DNA of 64,000 nucleotides from Flavobacterium branchiicola (GCF_018383905.1 NZ_JAGYWA010000005.1:402377-466376); one strand, 5' to 3'. Positions 51,362 through 60,689 are shown, counted from the first letter of the stretch. Numbers and translations are program-made. The notes: generated by a model from the letters alone, not told the origin.

Positions 51362-51591
51362 TGGTTATCATCACTCTACAAAGAGATAAATGCATTGGCT
51401 GTAATTATTGCGTTGAAATGGATCCGGTGCATTTTCAAATGTCAAAAAAAGATGGAAAATCGGTATTACTTCATTCGCAGAATGCCAAAGGATTTTTTAC
51501 GTTAAAATCTCCAAATCATGCGATTGTAGAAAGTTGTGAACTGGCTGCGAAAGCTTGTCCGGTAAAAATTATTACGGTTAAGGAAACGTAG
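51361..51591 (+). CDS. Ferredoxin, single [4Fe-4S]
   Basis: Small electron carrier of 76 residues with C11-x2-C14-x2-C17 and a distal C66-P (plus C59), the ligand set of a single-cluster [4Fe-4S] ferredoxin. The start codon overlaps the trhP stop, giving coupled translation and suggesting it donates electrons to, or matures, the TrhP reaction. A function with other oxidoreductases is equally possible. Confidence 0.88.
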   Translation: MVIITLQRDKCIGCNYCVEMDPVHFQMSKKDGKSVLLHSQNAKGFFTLKSPNHAIVESCELAAKACPVKIITVKET

Positions 51592-51640
51592 AAATGTATA
51601 AAAAAAAAGCCCACAAAAAAGAAAGAATTTAGAACTTATA

Positions 51641-52843
51641 TTACTGATTGCCTAAAGAGGTCGGTTTTGAAGATCTTTTGTATGTTACAACCGTTTTTGT
51701 ATCCCAGGAAATAACAAGAACATCGTCTTTCGGGTTTTTAATTACTCCAATATGTACTTTTTCAGGCGTATGTACCAAAATCGTGTCATTTTTATATTCG
51801 CAATCATAGACAGCGCCAGTTTTATCATTGCTGAAATACTTCGAATTGAATTCTATTTTATTGAAATTTCCTTTTATTTTAGATTCCCATTTTCCATAAA
51901 AATCAGATAGAATTAAAGGTTTTGTTACTTCTCCAAAAGTTAAATTCAAAGAGTTTTCCCGTAAAAATTCGTTTAGCTTTACAGATGAATTTTGGTTTAT
52001 TTTTTCAAAGAATGTCTTTTTGTTATATGTTTTAATGGTTTTTCTGGTAGTGTCAAGTACTGAAATTTTGAAGTTTTCAGGAAACCCGATTTGTTTGTCA
52101 TAATAAGTTAAAGGCAATTCAACAGTAGCTGATTGGTGAATGTCCAGAACTAATGGTTCTATCACACTTTTCTTTTTAATAGTGTTCCATTGTTCGTTTA
52201 TTGAGTTGATTATGCTAATGGAGTCTGTTTTGTTAAAAACATATCTTTTGTCATCTTTGTTGATTTCTTTATACATTTCTATTGTCTGTAAAATCCCTTG
52301 TTTTTTATATACATCAATTTCTTTTTCAGAGAATTTAAAATCAATCAGAACGATTAACTTTTGATTGGTTTCATTATTTAAAACCAATTGTATATTTTCC
52401 TTCACATCTTCAAACCTTGGTTTTTGCGTAGTAGCAATAAAAGAGAAACAGGAAATTAGTAAAATTAAGGATAGAAAAATGGGATTTAGTTTTAAAACAG
52501 AATGTTCTTTTTTGAGCGATCGAAATGAAATAAAAACACTTATAAGAGCTATATTATCGGAGAAATCGACGACTCTGTAAGTTTCCGTAAAATCGACAAA
52601 AGCATCTGAGAAATGGCTTTTCCAAAAGATAAAAAACAGAACGATGCCTAAATGAATTTCTTTCGTTTTTTTGGGAAAAAGAACACTCCAAAAGAAAGGA
52701 AAAGCAAACAAACCGGCAAAATCAGACAATTTTCCTGTAATGAAATTATGAAAAGCGGTTTTAAAAAACCAATCGTTAAGGATAAGAATAGTCAGGGAAA
52801 AAAGAAAAATGGGTTTTCCTAAACGGTTTAAGTTTCTTGTCAT
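51641..52843 (-). CDS. Hypothetical membrane protein, 400 aa
   Basis: N-terminal half (about 1-135) has four hydrophobic segments, including ILNDWFFKTAFHNFITGKLS and FAGLFAFPFFWSVLF; the C-terminal part (about 140-400) is soluble, Lys-rich and probably extracytoplasmic, ending in a small beta-rich segment (FYGKWESKIKGNFNKIEF, reminiscent of lipocalin-like folds). The F-x-x-x-K-L-S-D-x-x-G segment recurs in some Bacteroidota hypotheticals. No function assigned. Convergent with the ferredoxin gene, with about 50 bases between. Confidence 0.6.
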   Translation of the reverse strand: MTRNLNRLGKPIFLFSLTILILNDWFFKTAFHNFITGKLSDFAGLFAFPFFWSVLFPKKTKEIHLGIVLFFIFWKSHFSDAFVDFTETYRVVDFSDNIALISVFISFRSLKKEHSVLKLNPIFLSLILLISCFSFIATTQKPRFEDVKENIQLVLNNETNQKLIVLIDFKFSEKEIDVYKKQGILQTIEMYKEINKDDKRYVFNKTDSISIINSINEQWNTIKKKSVIEPLVLDIHQSATVELPLTYYDKQIGFPENFKISVLDTTRKTIKTYNKKTFFEKINQNSSVKLNEFLRENSLNLTFGEVTKPLILSDFYGKWESKIKGNFNKIEFNSKYFSNDKTGAVYDCEYKNDTILVHTPEKVHIGVIKNPKDDVLVISWDTKTVVTYKRSSKPTSLGNQ

Positions 52844-52916
52844 GTAATTCTGAAAACTTTGGTTTAAATAAATTCAAAATAAAGATTGCTCTTGGTCATT
52901 ATTCAATTTTGATGCC

Positions 52917-53417
52917 CTAATTACAGATTTTATTCAATTTTAAAAGCAAATTTTTATTAAAGGCAATTGGCATCAAACTATCTTCTGCAGTATTGTATTC
53001 ATAAAGTTCTTTTTTAGAAGGGTCAAAAGTATATCGCGCAATTGTAGGCATTCGGTCAGGATAGGTTTCATGAAGATTTAAATCATAAGTTTCAGAATAA
53101 TCCAATGCTTTGTCGATTTTAGGATTAGGACTTCCTTCAACTGTAATTCCAATAGAAGTACCGCCATTTTTTACAACAGCTTCATATAAGCCTTTTGTGC
53201 CTTCGATATAAGAAGGTGAGGTTGTCAGGATTTCTAAAACAACATCAATACAAGCTATCGAATCCCTTGATTTTTCAGTTTGCACTGATTTGGTAGTATC
53301 TTTTGCAATGGCTTTTTTAGTAATAGAAGTTTTCGGACTTTTAATGGTTTCTTTTTCCTGACAGGAAGTTAGTACCAAAACTATTATTGTTATTATCAGA
53401 AAGTGTTTTTTATTCAT
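52917..53417 (-). CDS. Hypothetical lipoprotein, 166 aa
   Basis: Lipoprotein with signal MNKKHFLIITIIVLVLTSC (Cys19) and a Lys/Thr-rich linker, then a compact domain containing IACIDVVLEILTTSPSYIEG and LNLHETYPDRMPTIARYTFD. No family recognised. It lies upstream of the 400-aa hypothetical on the same strand (73-base gap). Nothing further is seen in the 291 bases between its start and ricT. Confidence 0.65.
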   Translation of the reverse strand: MNKKHFLIITIIVLVLTSCQEKETIKSPKTSITKKAIAKDTTKSVQTEKSRDSIACIDVVLEILTTSPSYIEGTKGLYEAVVKNGGTSIGITVEGSPNPKIDKALDYSETYDLNLHETYPDRMPTIARYTFDPSKKELYEYNTAEDSLMPIAFNKNLLLKLNKICN

Positions 53418-53708
53418 TTTTAGTTTTTCGATTTTTCATTAGTGGTGTAATCAAATTTAAAACCAAAGAAACGTAAATAAATTCATATGAAAAATAAATT
53501 TGTTTAAAGGAATTGGAATTTATGGTATTGGAGGCACATGGCCTTATTTCTATCGATTTCAGGAATATTAACTTTAAAAGCAAAGCTTTTTTTTATTTAA
53601 CAACCCTTTAGAACTAATCCATAAATAGCAAAATAAAAAAAATACTATCTTTACCGATCAAACGTTTATGAACTTAAGTTGCATTTTTGCGACACTACAT
53701 ATATAATT

Positions 53709-55058
53709 ATGGCATGTACAAGTTGTTCAACCTCAGATGGTGGCGCACCAAAAGGTTGTAAAAATAATGGGACTTGCGGCACCGATAGCTGCAATAAATT
53801 GACGGTTTTTGACTGGCTTTCTAACATGAGTCCGTCTAATGGAGAGGCGATTTTTGATTGTGTTGAGGTTCGTTTTAAGAACGGACGTAAGGAATTTTTT
53901 AGAAATTCAGAAAAATTAACTTTAAGTATTGGTGATATTGTAGCAACTGTTGCTTCACCAGGACATGATATTGGAATTGTTACACTTACAGGAGAATTGG
54001 TTAAAATTCAAATGAAGAAAAAAGGGGTTAATCCTGAAAGTAACGAAGTACCAAAGATTTACAGAAAAGCATCTCAAAAAGATATCGATATTTGGTCTGT
54101 GGCACGTGATCGCGAAGAACCAATGAAAGTTCGTGCGCGTGAATTGGCGATTCAGCATAAATTAGAAATGAAAATTTCTGATATTGAATTTCAGGGAGAC
54201 GGATCAAAAGCTACGTTTTATTATACAGCAAATGACAGAGTCGATTTTAGACTTTTGATTAAAGATTTTGCGAAAGAATTCAGTACCAGAGTAGAGATGA
54301 AACAAGTTGGTTTCCGTCAGGAAGCAGCTCGTTTAGGTGGAATCGGTTCTTGCGGACGTGAACTTTGCTGTTCGACCTGGTTAACAGATTTTAGAAGTGT
54401 AAATACGTCAGCAGCTCGTTATCAGCAATTATCACTGAATCCGCAAAAATTAGCCGGACAATGTGGTAAGTTAAAATGTTGTCTGAACTATGAGTTAGAT
54501 ACTTACATGGATGCATTGAAAGATTTTCCGGATTATGATACTAAATTAGTAACAGAAAAAGGAGACGCTGTTTGCCAAAAGCAAGATATTTTTAAAGGAT
54601 TAATGTGGTTTGCATATACCAATAATTTCGCAAACTGGCATGTTTTGAAAATTGATCAGGTAAAAGAAATCATTGCTGAAAACAAACAGAAAAATAAAGT
54701 TTCATCTTTAGAAGATTTTGCAATTGAAGTTACATCTGAGCCGGAAAAAGACTTTAATAATGCAATGGGTCAGGAGAGTTTAACTCGTTTTGATCAGCCA
54801 AAAAGAAAGAAAAAACCAAACCGTAAACGTAAGCCAACTGCTGAAAATGCTACGGTTGCAGCTGCACCACAAAAACCACAGCAAGCAAATAACAACAATA
54901 ATAAACCAGCTGGGGGGAATCCGAATAAATCAAATAAACCGCACAATAAAAATCATTCGAATAAAGGAAACAAACCAAATGAAAATAAGTCGAATGATAA
55001 TAAACCCGCAGAGCCTAGAAAACCAATAATTATTACTAAAAATGAGAATAAGAAATAA
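53709..55058 (+). CDS. ricT: RicT-like PSP1 domain protein
   Basis: Homologue of B. subtilis RicT (YaaT), which acts with RicA/RicF as an iron-sulfur complex affecting RNA processing and development. The PSP1 domain carries the Cys blocks GSCGRELCCSTW and CGQ-type AGQCGKLKCCLNYE; the N-terminus is also Cys-rich (MACTSCSTSDG, GCKNNGTCGTDSC). Residues about 360-449 are a low-complexity Lys/Asn/Pro tail. The ATG 53709 is chosen over a TTG at 53679. It overlaps gldH by 17 bases. Confidence 0.88.
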   Translation: MACTSCSTSDGGAPKGCKNNGTCGTDSCNKLTVFDWLSNMSPSNGEAIFDCVEVRFKNGRKEFFRNSEKLTLSIGDIVATVASPGHDIGIVTLTGELVKIQMKKKGVNPESNEVPKIYRKASQKDIDIWSVARDREEPMKVRARELAIQHKLEMKISDIEFQGDGSKATFYYTANDRVDFRLLIKDFAKEFSTRVEMKQVGFRQEAARLGGIGSCGRELCCSTWLTDFRSVNTSAARYQQLSLNPQKLAGQCGKLKCCLNYELDTYMDALKDFPDYDTKLVTEKGDAVCQKQDIFKGLMWFAYTNNFANWHVLKIDQVKEIIAENKQKNKVSSLEDFAIEVTSEPEKDFNNAMGQESLTRFDQPKRKKKPNRKRKPTAENATVAAAPQKPQQANNNNNKPAGGNPNKSNKPHNKNHSNKGNKPNENKSNDNKPAEPRKPIIITKNENKK

Positions 55059-55521
55059 CGTAATTCTTCTTTTGGCCGCAATACTTCTTTTTTCGTGTGA
55101 TAAAAAACGAGTATTTGATGAGTATAAATCGGTGGGAAGTGCGTGGAATAAAGATAGTGTAGTAACCTTTGATCTGCCGGTTTTAGATTCTACAAAAAAG
55201 TACAATTTATTTGTAAATTTGAGAGATAATAACAATTATCCGTTCAATAATTTGTTTTTGATTGTTGCTATTGAAACACCAAGCGGCTTTACAAAAGTGG
55301 ATACTTTAGAATATCAAATGGCAAATCCTGACGGAACTTTGTTAGGAAATGGTTTTTCAGACATTAAAGAAAGCAAGCTTTATTATAAAGAAGATGTGAA
55401 ATTTAGAGGAAAATATAAAGTTCACATCAAACAAGCCGTTAGAGAATCGGGTAAAATTCCTGGGGTTCAGGCTTTAGAAGGTATTACAGACGTTGGTTTT
55501 AGAATAGAACAAAAAGATTAG
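55042..55521 (+). CDS. gldH: Gliding motility lipoprotein GldH
   Basis: Lipoprotein of 159 residues needed for flavobacterial gliding. Signal MRIRNNVILLLAAILLFSC (Cys19), then the GldH body with DEYKSVGSAWNKDSVVTFDL and KYNLFVNLRDNNNYPFNNLF. It begins inside the ricT end and is followed 9 bases later by PBP1A; the ricT-gldH-PBP1A order is the usual one in Flavobacteriia as I know it. Presence of GldH supports a gliding, T9SS-bearing organism. Confidence 0.93.
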   Translation: MRIRNNVILLLAAILLFSCDKKRVFDEYKSVGSAWNKDSVVTFDLPVLDSTKKYNLFVNLRDNNNYPFNNLFLIVAIETPSGFTKVDTLEYQMANPDGTLLGNGFSDIKESKLYYKEDVKFRGKYKVHIKQAVRESGKIPGVQALEGITDVGFRIEQKD

Positions 55522-55530
55522 AAAATAGTT

Positions 55531-57837
55531 ATGGCTGCTAAGAAAAACAATCAATCAAATAGCGTTAAAGATATTAATTACTACAAAAAGAAATTCTGGC
55601 GGGTTTTTGCCTATACCTTACTGGGTATTTTAGCTTTCTTTTTATTTGCCTCTTGGGGATTATTCGGTTCAATGCCGTCTTTTGAAGATCTAGAAAATCC
55701 GGACTCTAATCTGGCTACCGAAATTATATCTTCGGATGGAGTTGTAATTGGTAAATATTTCAAAACCAATAGGTCACAACTTAAATATTCTGACTTACCA
55801 AAAAATCTGGTAGATGCTTTAGTTGCAACGGAAGATGCACGTTTTTATGAACATTCAGGAATTGATGGTCGTGGTACTTTACGTGCTGCTTTTTCTTTAG
55901 GAACCAATGGAGGAGCAAGTACATTAACACAGCAATTGGCAAAACAATTATTTCATCGCGGAGGTTCTAATTTTTTACCCTTTAGAATAGTTCAAAAAAT
56001 AAAAGAGTGGATTATTGCGATACGTTTGGAAAGACAATATACCAAAAATGAGATTTTAGCGATGTACTGCAATGTGTATGATTTTGGAAATTATGCTGTT
56101 GGGGTAAGTTCGGCATCTCAGACCTATTTTTCCAAAGAACCAAAAGATTTAACCATTGACGAGTCAGCAATTTTAGTTGGAATGTTTAACAATTCATCTC
56201 TTTATAACCCGCTACGTAATCCTGTTGGAGTAAAAAATCGTCGTGATGTTGTACTGGGGCAAATGGTTAAAGCCAAGATGATTACACAATCTGAAAAAGA
56301 GAAATATCAGGCATTACCGATAGCTTTAAAATTTAAACTGGAAAGCCACCGTGAAGGAACAGCAACTTATTTTAGAGAGTATCTTCGTGATTACATGAAA
56401 AAATGGGTAGCTGAAAATAAAAAACCAGATGGTTCTGATTATGATATCTACAAAGATGGTTTGAAAATTTATACTACTATCGATTCAAGAATGCAATTGT
56501 ATGCAGAGGAAGCAGTTTCGGAACATATGAAAAATCTGCAACAGCAATTTTTTATTGAAATGAAAACCAATAAAAACGCTCCTTTCGTAAACATCACACA
56601 AGCAGAGACTGATCGTATCATGATGCAGGCAATGAAGAATTCTGTTCGTTGGGCTCAGATGAAAGAAATGGATAAGAGCGAAGATGATATTATTGCTTCA
56701 TTCAAAGTAAAAACAAAAATGCGAATATTCACCTGGAAAGGAGAGCGTGATACAACAATGACACCGCTTGATTCTATTCGTTATTACAAACACTTTTTGC
56801 AATCAGGTTTAATGGCAATGGAGCCTCAAACCGGAAATATCAAAGCGTGGGTTGGTGGAATCAATTACAAATATTTTCAATACGATCACGTAGGCCAGGG
56901 AGCAAGACAAGTTGGTTCTACATTTAAGCCATTTGTTTACGCAACGGCTATCGAACAATTGAATATGTCTCCTTGTGATTCTATTCTGGATGGACCTTTT
57001 ATGATTCATAAAGGACGTCATCACGTGACAGAAGATTGGGAGCCAAGAAACTCAGACAACAGATACCGTGGAATGGTAACTTTAAAACAAGGTTTGGCGA
57101 ATTCTATCAATACCGTTTCGGCTAAATTAATTGACAGAACTGGTCCTGAAGCTGTTGTTGAATTGACTAAAAAATTAGGTGTAAAAACAGAAATTCCAGT
57201 TCAGCCTTCAATCGCATTAGGAGCTGTTGATATTACAGTTGAAGATATGGTTGCAGCATATAGTACATTTGCTAATCAGGGAGTTTATGTAAAACCTCAG
57301 TTTTTGAGCCGTATAGAAAATAAAAGTGGAGAGGTTATTTATGAGCCAATCCCTGAATCTCATGACGTTTTAAATAAAGACATCGCTTTTGCGGTAATTA
57401 AATTGCTGGAAGGTGTAACTGAAACAGGATCTGGAGCACGTTTACGTACACAAGGTGGAGGAAGTGGAGATAACCGTTGGACAGGATATCCATATATGTT
57501 CAAAAACCCAATTGCCGGTAAAACAGGAACAACACAAAATCAGTCTGATGGTTGGTTTATGGGAATGGTTCCAAATTTAGTAACCGGAGTTTGGGTAGGT
57601 TGCGAAGACCGTTCGGCACGTTTCAAAAGTTTAACTTACGGACAAGGTGCTACGGCAGCTTTACCGGTTTGGGCTTACTTTATGAAAAAATGTTATGCAG
57701 ATGAAAATCTTCAGATTTCAAAATCAGAGTTTGAGCGTCCGGCTAATCTTTCTATAAAAGTAGATTGTTACCAAAGACCGGCAGTTGTAAAAGATACAAC
57801 GCAAACAGAACAAAATACAGACGAGTTCGAACTATAA
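55531..57837 (+). CDS. Penicillin-binding protein 1A (bifunctional)
   Basis: Class A PBP of 768 residues making and crosslinking peptidoglycan. Short cytosolic tail and one membrane anchor (about 28-48), glycosyltransferase 51 domain with VATEDARFYEHSGIDGRG and GGASTLTQQLAKQLF, then transpeptidase with SxxK in STFKPF (about 463-468), S-x-N (SIN, about 525) and KTGTT (about 663). All catalytic motifs are intact. Last gene of the ricT-gldH unit; a hairpin follows. Confidence 0.95.
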   Translation: MAAKKNNQSNSVKDINYYKKKFWRVFAYTLLGILAFFLFASWGLFGSMPSFEDLENPDSNLATEIISSDGVVIGKYFKTNRSQLKYSDLPKNLVDALVATEDARFYEHSGIDGRGTLRAAFSLGTNGGASTLTQQLAKQLFHRGGSNFLPFRIVQKIKEWIIAIRLERQYTKNEILAMYCNVYDFGNYAVGVSSASQTYFSKEPKDLTIDESAILVGMFNNSSLYNPLRNPVGVKNRRDVVLGQMVKAKMITQSEKEKYQALPIALKFKLESHREGTATYFREYLRDYMKKWVAENKKPDGSDYDIYKDGLKIYTTIDSRMQLYAEEAVSEHMKNLQQQFFIEMKTNKNAPFVNITQAETDRIMMQAMKNSVRWAQMKEMDKSEDDIIASFKVKTKMRIFTWKGERDTTMTPLDSIRYYKHFLQSGLMAMEPQTGNIKAWVGGINYKYFQYDHVGQGARQVGSTFKPFVYATAIEQLNMSPCDSILDGPFMIHKGRHHVTEDWEPRNSDNRYRGMVTLKQGLANSINTVSAKLIDRTGPEAVVELTKKLGVKTEIPVQPSIALGAVDITVEDMVAAYSTFANQGVYVKPQFLSRIENKSGEVIYEPIPESHDVLNKDIAFAVIKLLEGVTETGSGARLRTQGGGSGDNRWTGYPYMFKNPIAGKTGTTQNQSDGWFMGMVPNLVTGVWVGCEDRSARFKSLTYGQGATAALPVWAYFMKKCYADENLQISKSEFERPANLSIKVDCYQRPAVVKDTTQTEQNTDEFEL

Positions 57838-57858
57838 GTTTTAGCTTTTTTAAAATAG

Positions 57859-57915
57859 AAAATATCCTTTTGCACCATCTTAAACAGAGATGATTACAAA
57901 AGGATATTTTTTTTT
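57859..57915 (+). terminator. Terminator after PBP1A
   Basis: AAAATATCCTTTTG pairs with CAAAAGGATATTTT around a 24-base loop that has its own CATC/GATG pairing; followed by T-run. Confidence 0.8.
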
Positions 57916-58010
57916 GCTTTATTGCCTTTTTTATTTTTTACGAAATCGTTATAAATTAATCTAAAAATCTTATTTTTATCAAAAATATACAGTAATAAAG
58001 ACCCTTTGTT

Positions 58011-58712
58011 ATGATAACAAAAAAAGTTAATAATGTTCAGGAAGCAATAGAAGGAATTACAAGCGGAATGACCATCATGTTTGGTGGTTTTGGTTTGTGC
58101 GGAATTCCAGAGAATACTATTGCAGCTTTGGTAAATTCATCAACTTCAGATTTAACTTGTATTTCGAATAATGCAGGAGTTGATGATTTTGGTTTGGGAT
58201 TGCTTCTTCAGAAAAAACAAATCAAAAAAATGATTTCTTCCTATGTTGGGGAAAATGCTGAATTCGAACGTCAAATGCTTTCAGGAGAATTAGATGTTGA
58301 GCTGACTCCGCAGGGAACTTTGGCAGAACGTTGTCGTGCAGCTCAGGCCGGAATTCCTGCTTTCTTTACTCCGGCAGGTTATGGAACCGAAGTTGCAGAA
58401 GGAAAAGAAGTGCGCGAATTCAACGGGAAGATGCATATTATGGAAGAAGCTTTTAAGGCCGATTTTGCGATTGTAAAAGCCTGGAAAGGTGACGAAGCAG
58501 GAAATCTGATTTTCAAAGGAACAGCCAGAAACTTTAATGCATGTATGGCAGGTGCTGGAAAAATCACAATTGCTGAAGTAGAAGAATTGGTTCCTGTTGG
58601 GACATTGGATCCAAATCAGATTCATATTCCGGGAATTATGGTGCAACGTATCTTTCAGGGAGAAAAATTTGAGAAGAGAATTGAGCAACGTACAGTAAGA
58701 CAGAGAGCTTAA
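58011..58712 (+). CDS. scoA: 3-oxoacid CoA-transferase subunit A
   Basis: Alpha subunit (233 residues) of succinyl-CoA:3-oxoacid CoA-transferase, used in ketone body and branched acid breakdown. The CoA-transferase 1 signature GMTIMFGGFGLCGIPENTI (about 19-37) is clear. In most genomes scoB follows within a few bases; here the partner subunit is 1.26 kb away (59973), with repeats and a beta-lactamase gene in between. Confidence 0.93.
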   Translation: MITKKVNNVQEAIEGITSGMTIMFGGFGLCGIPENTIAALVNSSTSDLTCISNNAGVDDFGLGLLLQKKQIKKMISSYVGENAEFERQMLSGELDVELTPQGTLAERCRAAQAGIPAFFTPAGYGTEVAEGKEVREFNGKMHIMEEAFKADFAIVKAWKGDEAGNLIFKGTARNFNACMAGAGKITIAEVEELVPVGTLDPNQIHIPGIMVQRIFQGEKFEKRIEQRTVRQRA

Positions 58713-58971
58713 TTAGAGAATTGAGATAATGAGGCAATTAGATAATGTTTTGCAGTACGTTTGAATTATCTAATTATCAAATTAACGAATTGACACATTA
58801 GATAATTGAGATAATGAGGTAATTAGATAATGCTTTAGATTGCGTTTAGAAATTATCTAATTATCAAATTAACGAATTGACACATTAAATAATTGAGATA
58901 ATGAGGCAATTAGATAATGCTTTGCAGTACGTTTGAATTATCTAATTATCAAATTGACTAATTGACACATT
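58712..58971. repeat. Three tandem 85-87 bp repeats between scoA and the beta-lactamase
   Basis: Three copies ending in TTGACACATT at 58799, 58886 and 58971 (periods 87 and 85). Each contains ATGAGGYAATTAGATAATG and, inverted, ATTATCTAATTATCAAATT, so each can form a hairpin. Copy 1 begins at the scoA stop. A fourth, more diverged copy lies after the beta-lactamase gene. Confidence 0.88.
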
Positions 58972-58977
58972 TAAATA

Positions 58978-59877
58978 ATGACAAAGTTTTTTTATGCCGC
59001 TCTAATTTCATGTTTGTCATTGCAGACTTTTGCTCAGACAACAAATGAACTTCGACAAGAACTGAGTAAGATCATTGCAGATAAAAATGCAACAGTCGGG
59101 ATTTCTGTAAAAAGTATTGAAGATAAAGATACTTTAAGTATAAACGGAAATTTAAAAGCTCCTTTAATGAGTGTCTTTAAATTTCATATTGCTTTGGCTG
59201 TTTTAAGTCAAGTCGACGAAGGTAAGCTTTCACTAACGCAAGAGATCTTGATCAAAAAGAAAGATTTGCATGAAGATACCTGGAGTCCGATGAGAGAAGA
59301 ATATCCGGAGGGAAATATAAAACTGACATTAGATAAAGTGTTGCGTTATACGGTTTCGCATAGCGATAATAATGGATGTGATATTTTGATCAAGTTGGTT
59401 GGCGGAACGAAAGTAGTACAGCAATTTATAAATAAACAAGGAATCAAGGACTTCGTTATTAAGGTAAACGAAGAGCAGATGAAAAGCTGGAAAAATTTAT
59501 ATATAAACACAACCACTCCGTTGGCAACAACAGAATTGTTGGAGAAATTCTATAAAGGAGAGATTTTAAAAGAAGCAACAACAAAGTATTTGTATCAGAT
59601 AATGGTAGAAACATCAAGAGGTCTTACCTGGATGAAGGCGGGACTTCCTGAAAATACGGAACTGGCGCACAGAACGGGGATTTCGGGAACAAATGATGAT
59701 AATTTGAGAGTTGCGATGAACGATGTAGGTATAGTAAAACTTCCAAATGGAAAGCATTTTATCTTATCTGTTTATTTAAAAAACATAACCGAAAAGAAAG
59801 AAGATACCGAAAAAATAATCGCAGATATTACAAAAGCGGTCTGGGATTATTTTACCAAAAAAGACAGAACCAATTAG
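58978..59877 (+). CDS. Class A beta-lactamase (subclass A2-like)
   Basis: Periplasmic serine beta-lactamase of 299 residues. Signal peptide ends FAQTTNE (about residue 20). S65-V-F-K68 (S70xxK), S129-D-N131 (S130DN) and R232-T-G234 (KTG position, Lys replaced by Arg) are seen; a Glu pair E165/E166 fits the omega-loop catalytic Glu. The sequence resembles the A2 enzymes of Bacteroidota (CGA/CfxA/CblA kind). It is on the sco strand, with tandem repeats before it and one after it. Spectrum cannot be read from sequence. Confidence 0.9.
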   Translation: MTKFFYAALISCLSLQTFAQTTNELRQELSKIIADKNATVGISVKSIEDKDTLSINGNLKAPLMSVFKFHIALAVLSQVDEGKLSLTQEILIKKKDLHEDTWSPMREEYPEGNIKLTLDKVLRYTVSHSDNNGCDILIKLVGGTKVVQQFINKQGIKDFVIKVNEEQMKSWKNLYINTTTPLATTELLEKFYKGEILKEATTKYLYQIMVETSRGLTWMKAGLPENTELAHRTGISGTNDDNLRVAMNDVGIVKLPNGKHFILSVYLKNITEKKEDTEKIIADITKAVWDYFTKKDRTN

Positions 59878-59966
59878 ATAATTAGAAAATGTGATAATTA
59901 GATAATTTATAGAGATTGCGCAAAGTAGGCATTATCTAATTATCTAATTTCCAAATTGACACATTA
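59870..59966. repeat. Diverged fourth copy of the scoA-bla repeat
   Basis: Contains GATAATTAGATAAT and the inverted ATTATCTAATTATCTAATT, and ends CAAATTGACACATT like the three copies at 58712-58971. It begins at the bla stop and ends 6 bases before scoB. Confidence 0.8.
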
Positions 59967-59972
59967 GAACGT

Positions 59973-60629
59973 ATGTTAACAAAAGAAGATATTGCAAAAC
60001 GAATTGCGAAAGAAGTAAAAGACAGGTATTTTGTAAACTTAGGAATTGGTATTCCGACCTTGGTTGCAAATTATGTGCGTGAAGATATTGCTGTTGAATT
60101 TCAAAGTGAAAATGGTGTTTTGGGTATGGGACCATTTCCTTTTGCAGGAGAAGAAGATGCCGATATTATCAACGCGGGAAAACAAACTATTACAACGCTT
60201 CCGGGAGCAAGTTTCTTTGATTCGGCTTTTAGTTTCGGAATGATTCGTAGCCAAAAAGTTGATTTAACCATTTTGGGCGCTATGGAAGTTTCTGAAAACG
60301 GAGATATCGCCAACTGGAAAATTCCGGGCAAAATGGTTAAGGGAATGGGAGGAGCAATGGATTTAGTAGCTTCTGCCGAAAATATTATCGTGGCGATGAT
60401 GCATGTAAACAAAGCAGGAGAATCTAAGATCCTAAAAAAATGCAGTTTGCCATTAACAGGCGTTGGTTGCGTTAAAAAGGTGGTAACAGAGCTTGCAGTA
60501 CTCGAAGTGACAAAAAATGGTTTTAAGCTCTTAGAACGAGCGCCAGGTGTTTCTGTTGAGCATATCATTGCATCGACCGAAGCAGAATTAATTATTGAAG
60601 GAGATATTCCGGAAATGGATATTAGATAA
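59973..60629 (+). CDS. scoB: 3-oxoacid CoA-transferase subunit B
   Basis: Beta subunit (218 residues) partnering scoA. Catalytic glutamate E46 in the block QSENGVLGMGPFP, and NLGIGIPTLVANYV at about 22-35. The C-terminal extension after TGVGCVKKV is normal. Terminator 30 bases downstream. If the two subunits share a promoter before scoA, the transcript must cross the beta-lactamase gene. Confidence 0.93.
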   Translation: MLTKEDIAKRIAKEVKDRYFVNLGIGIPTLVANYVREDIAVEFQSENGVLGMGPFPFAGEEDADIINAGKQTITTLPGASFFDSAFSFGMIRSQKVDLTILGAMEVSENGDIANWKIPGKMVKGMGGAMDLVASAENIIVAMMHVNKAGESKILKKCSLPLTGVGCVKKVVTELAVLEVTKNGFKLLERAPGVSVEHIIASTEAELIIEGDIPEMDIR

Positions 60630-60658
60630 TTTTAGAATTACCTATAAAAATATAATGA

Positions 60659-60689
60659 GGCCAGCTTTTAAAAGAGCTGGCCTTTTTTT
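60659..60689 (+). terminator. Terminator after scoB
   Basis: GGCCAGCT / AGCTGGCC 8-bp stem with 8-base loop, followed by seven T. Confidence 0.92.
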
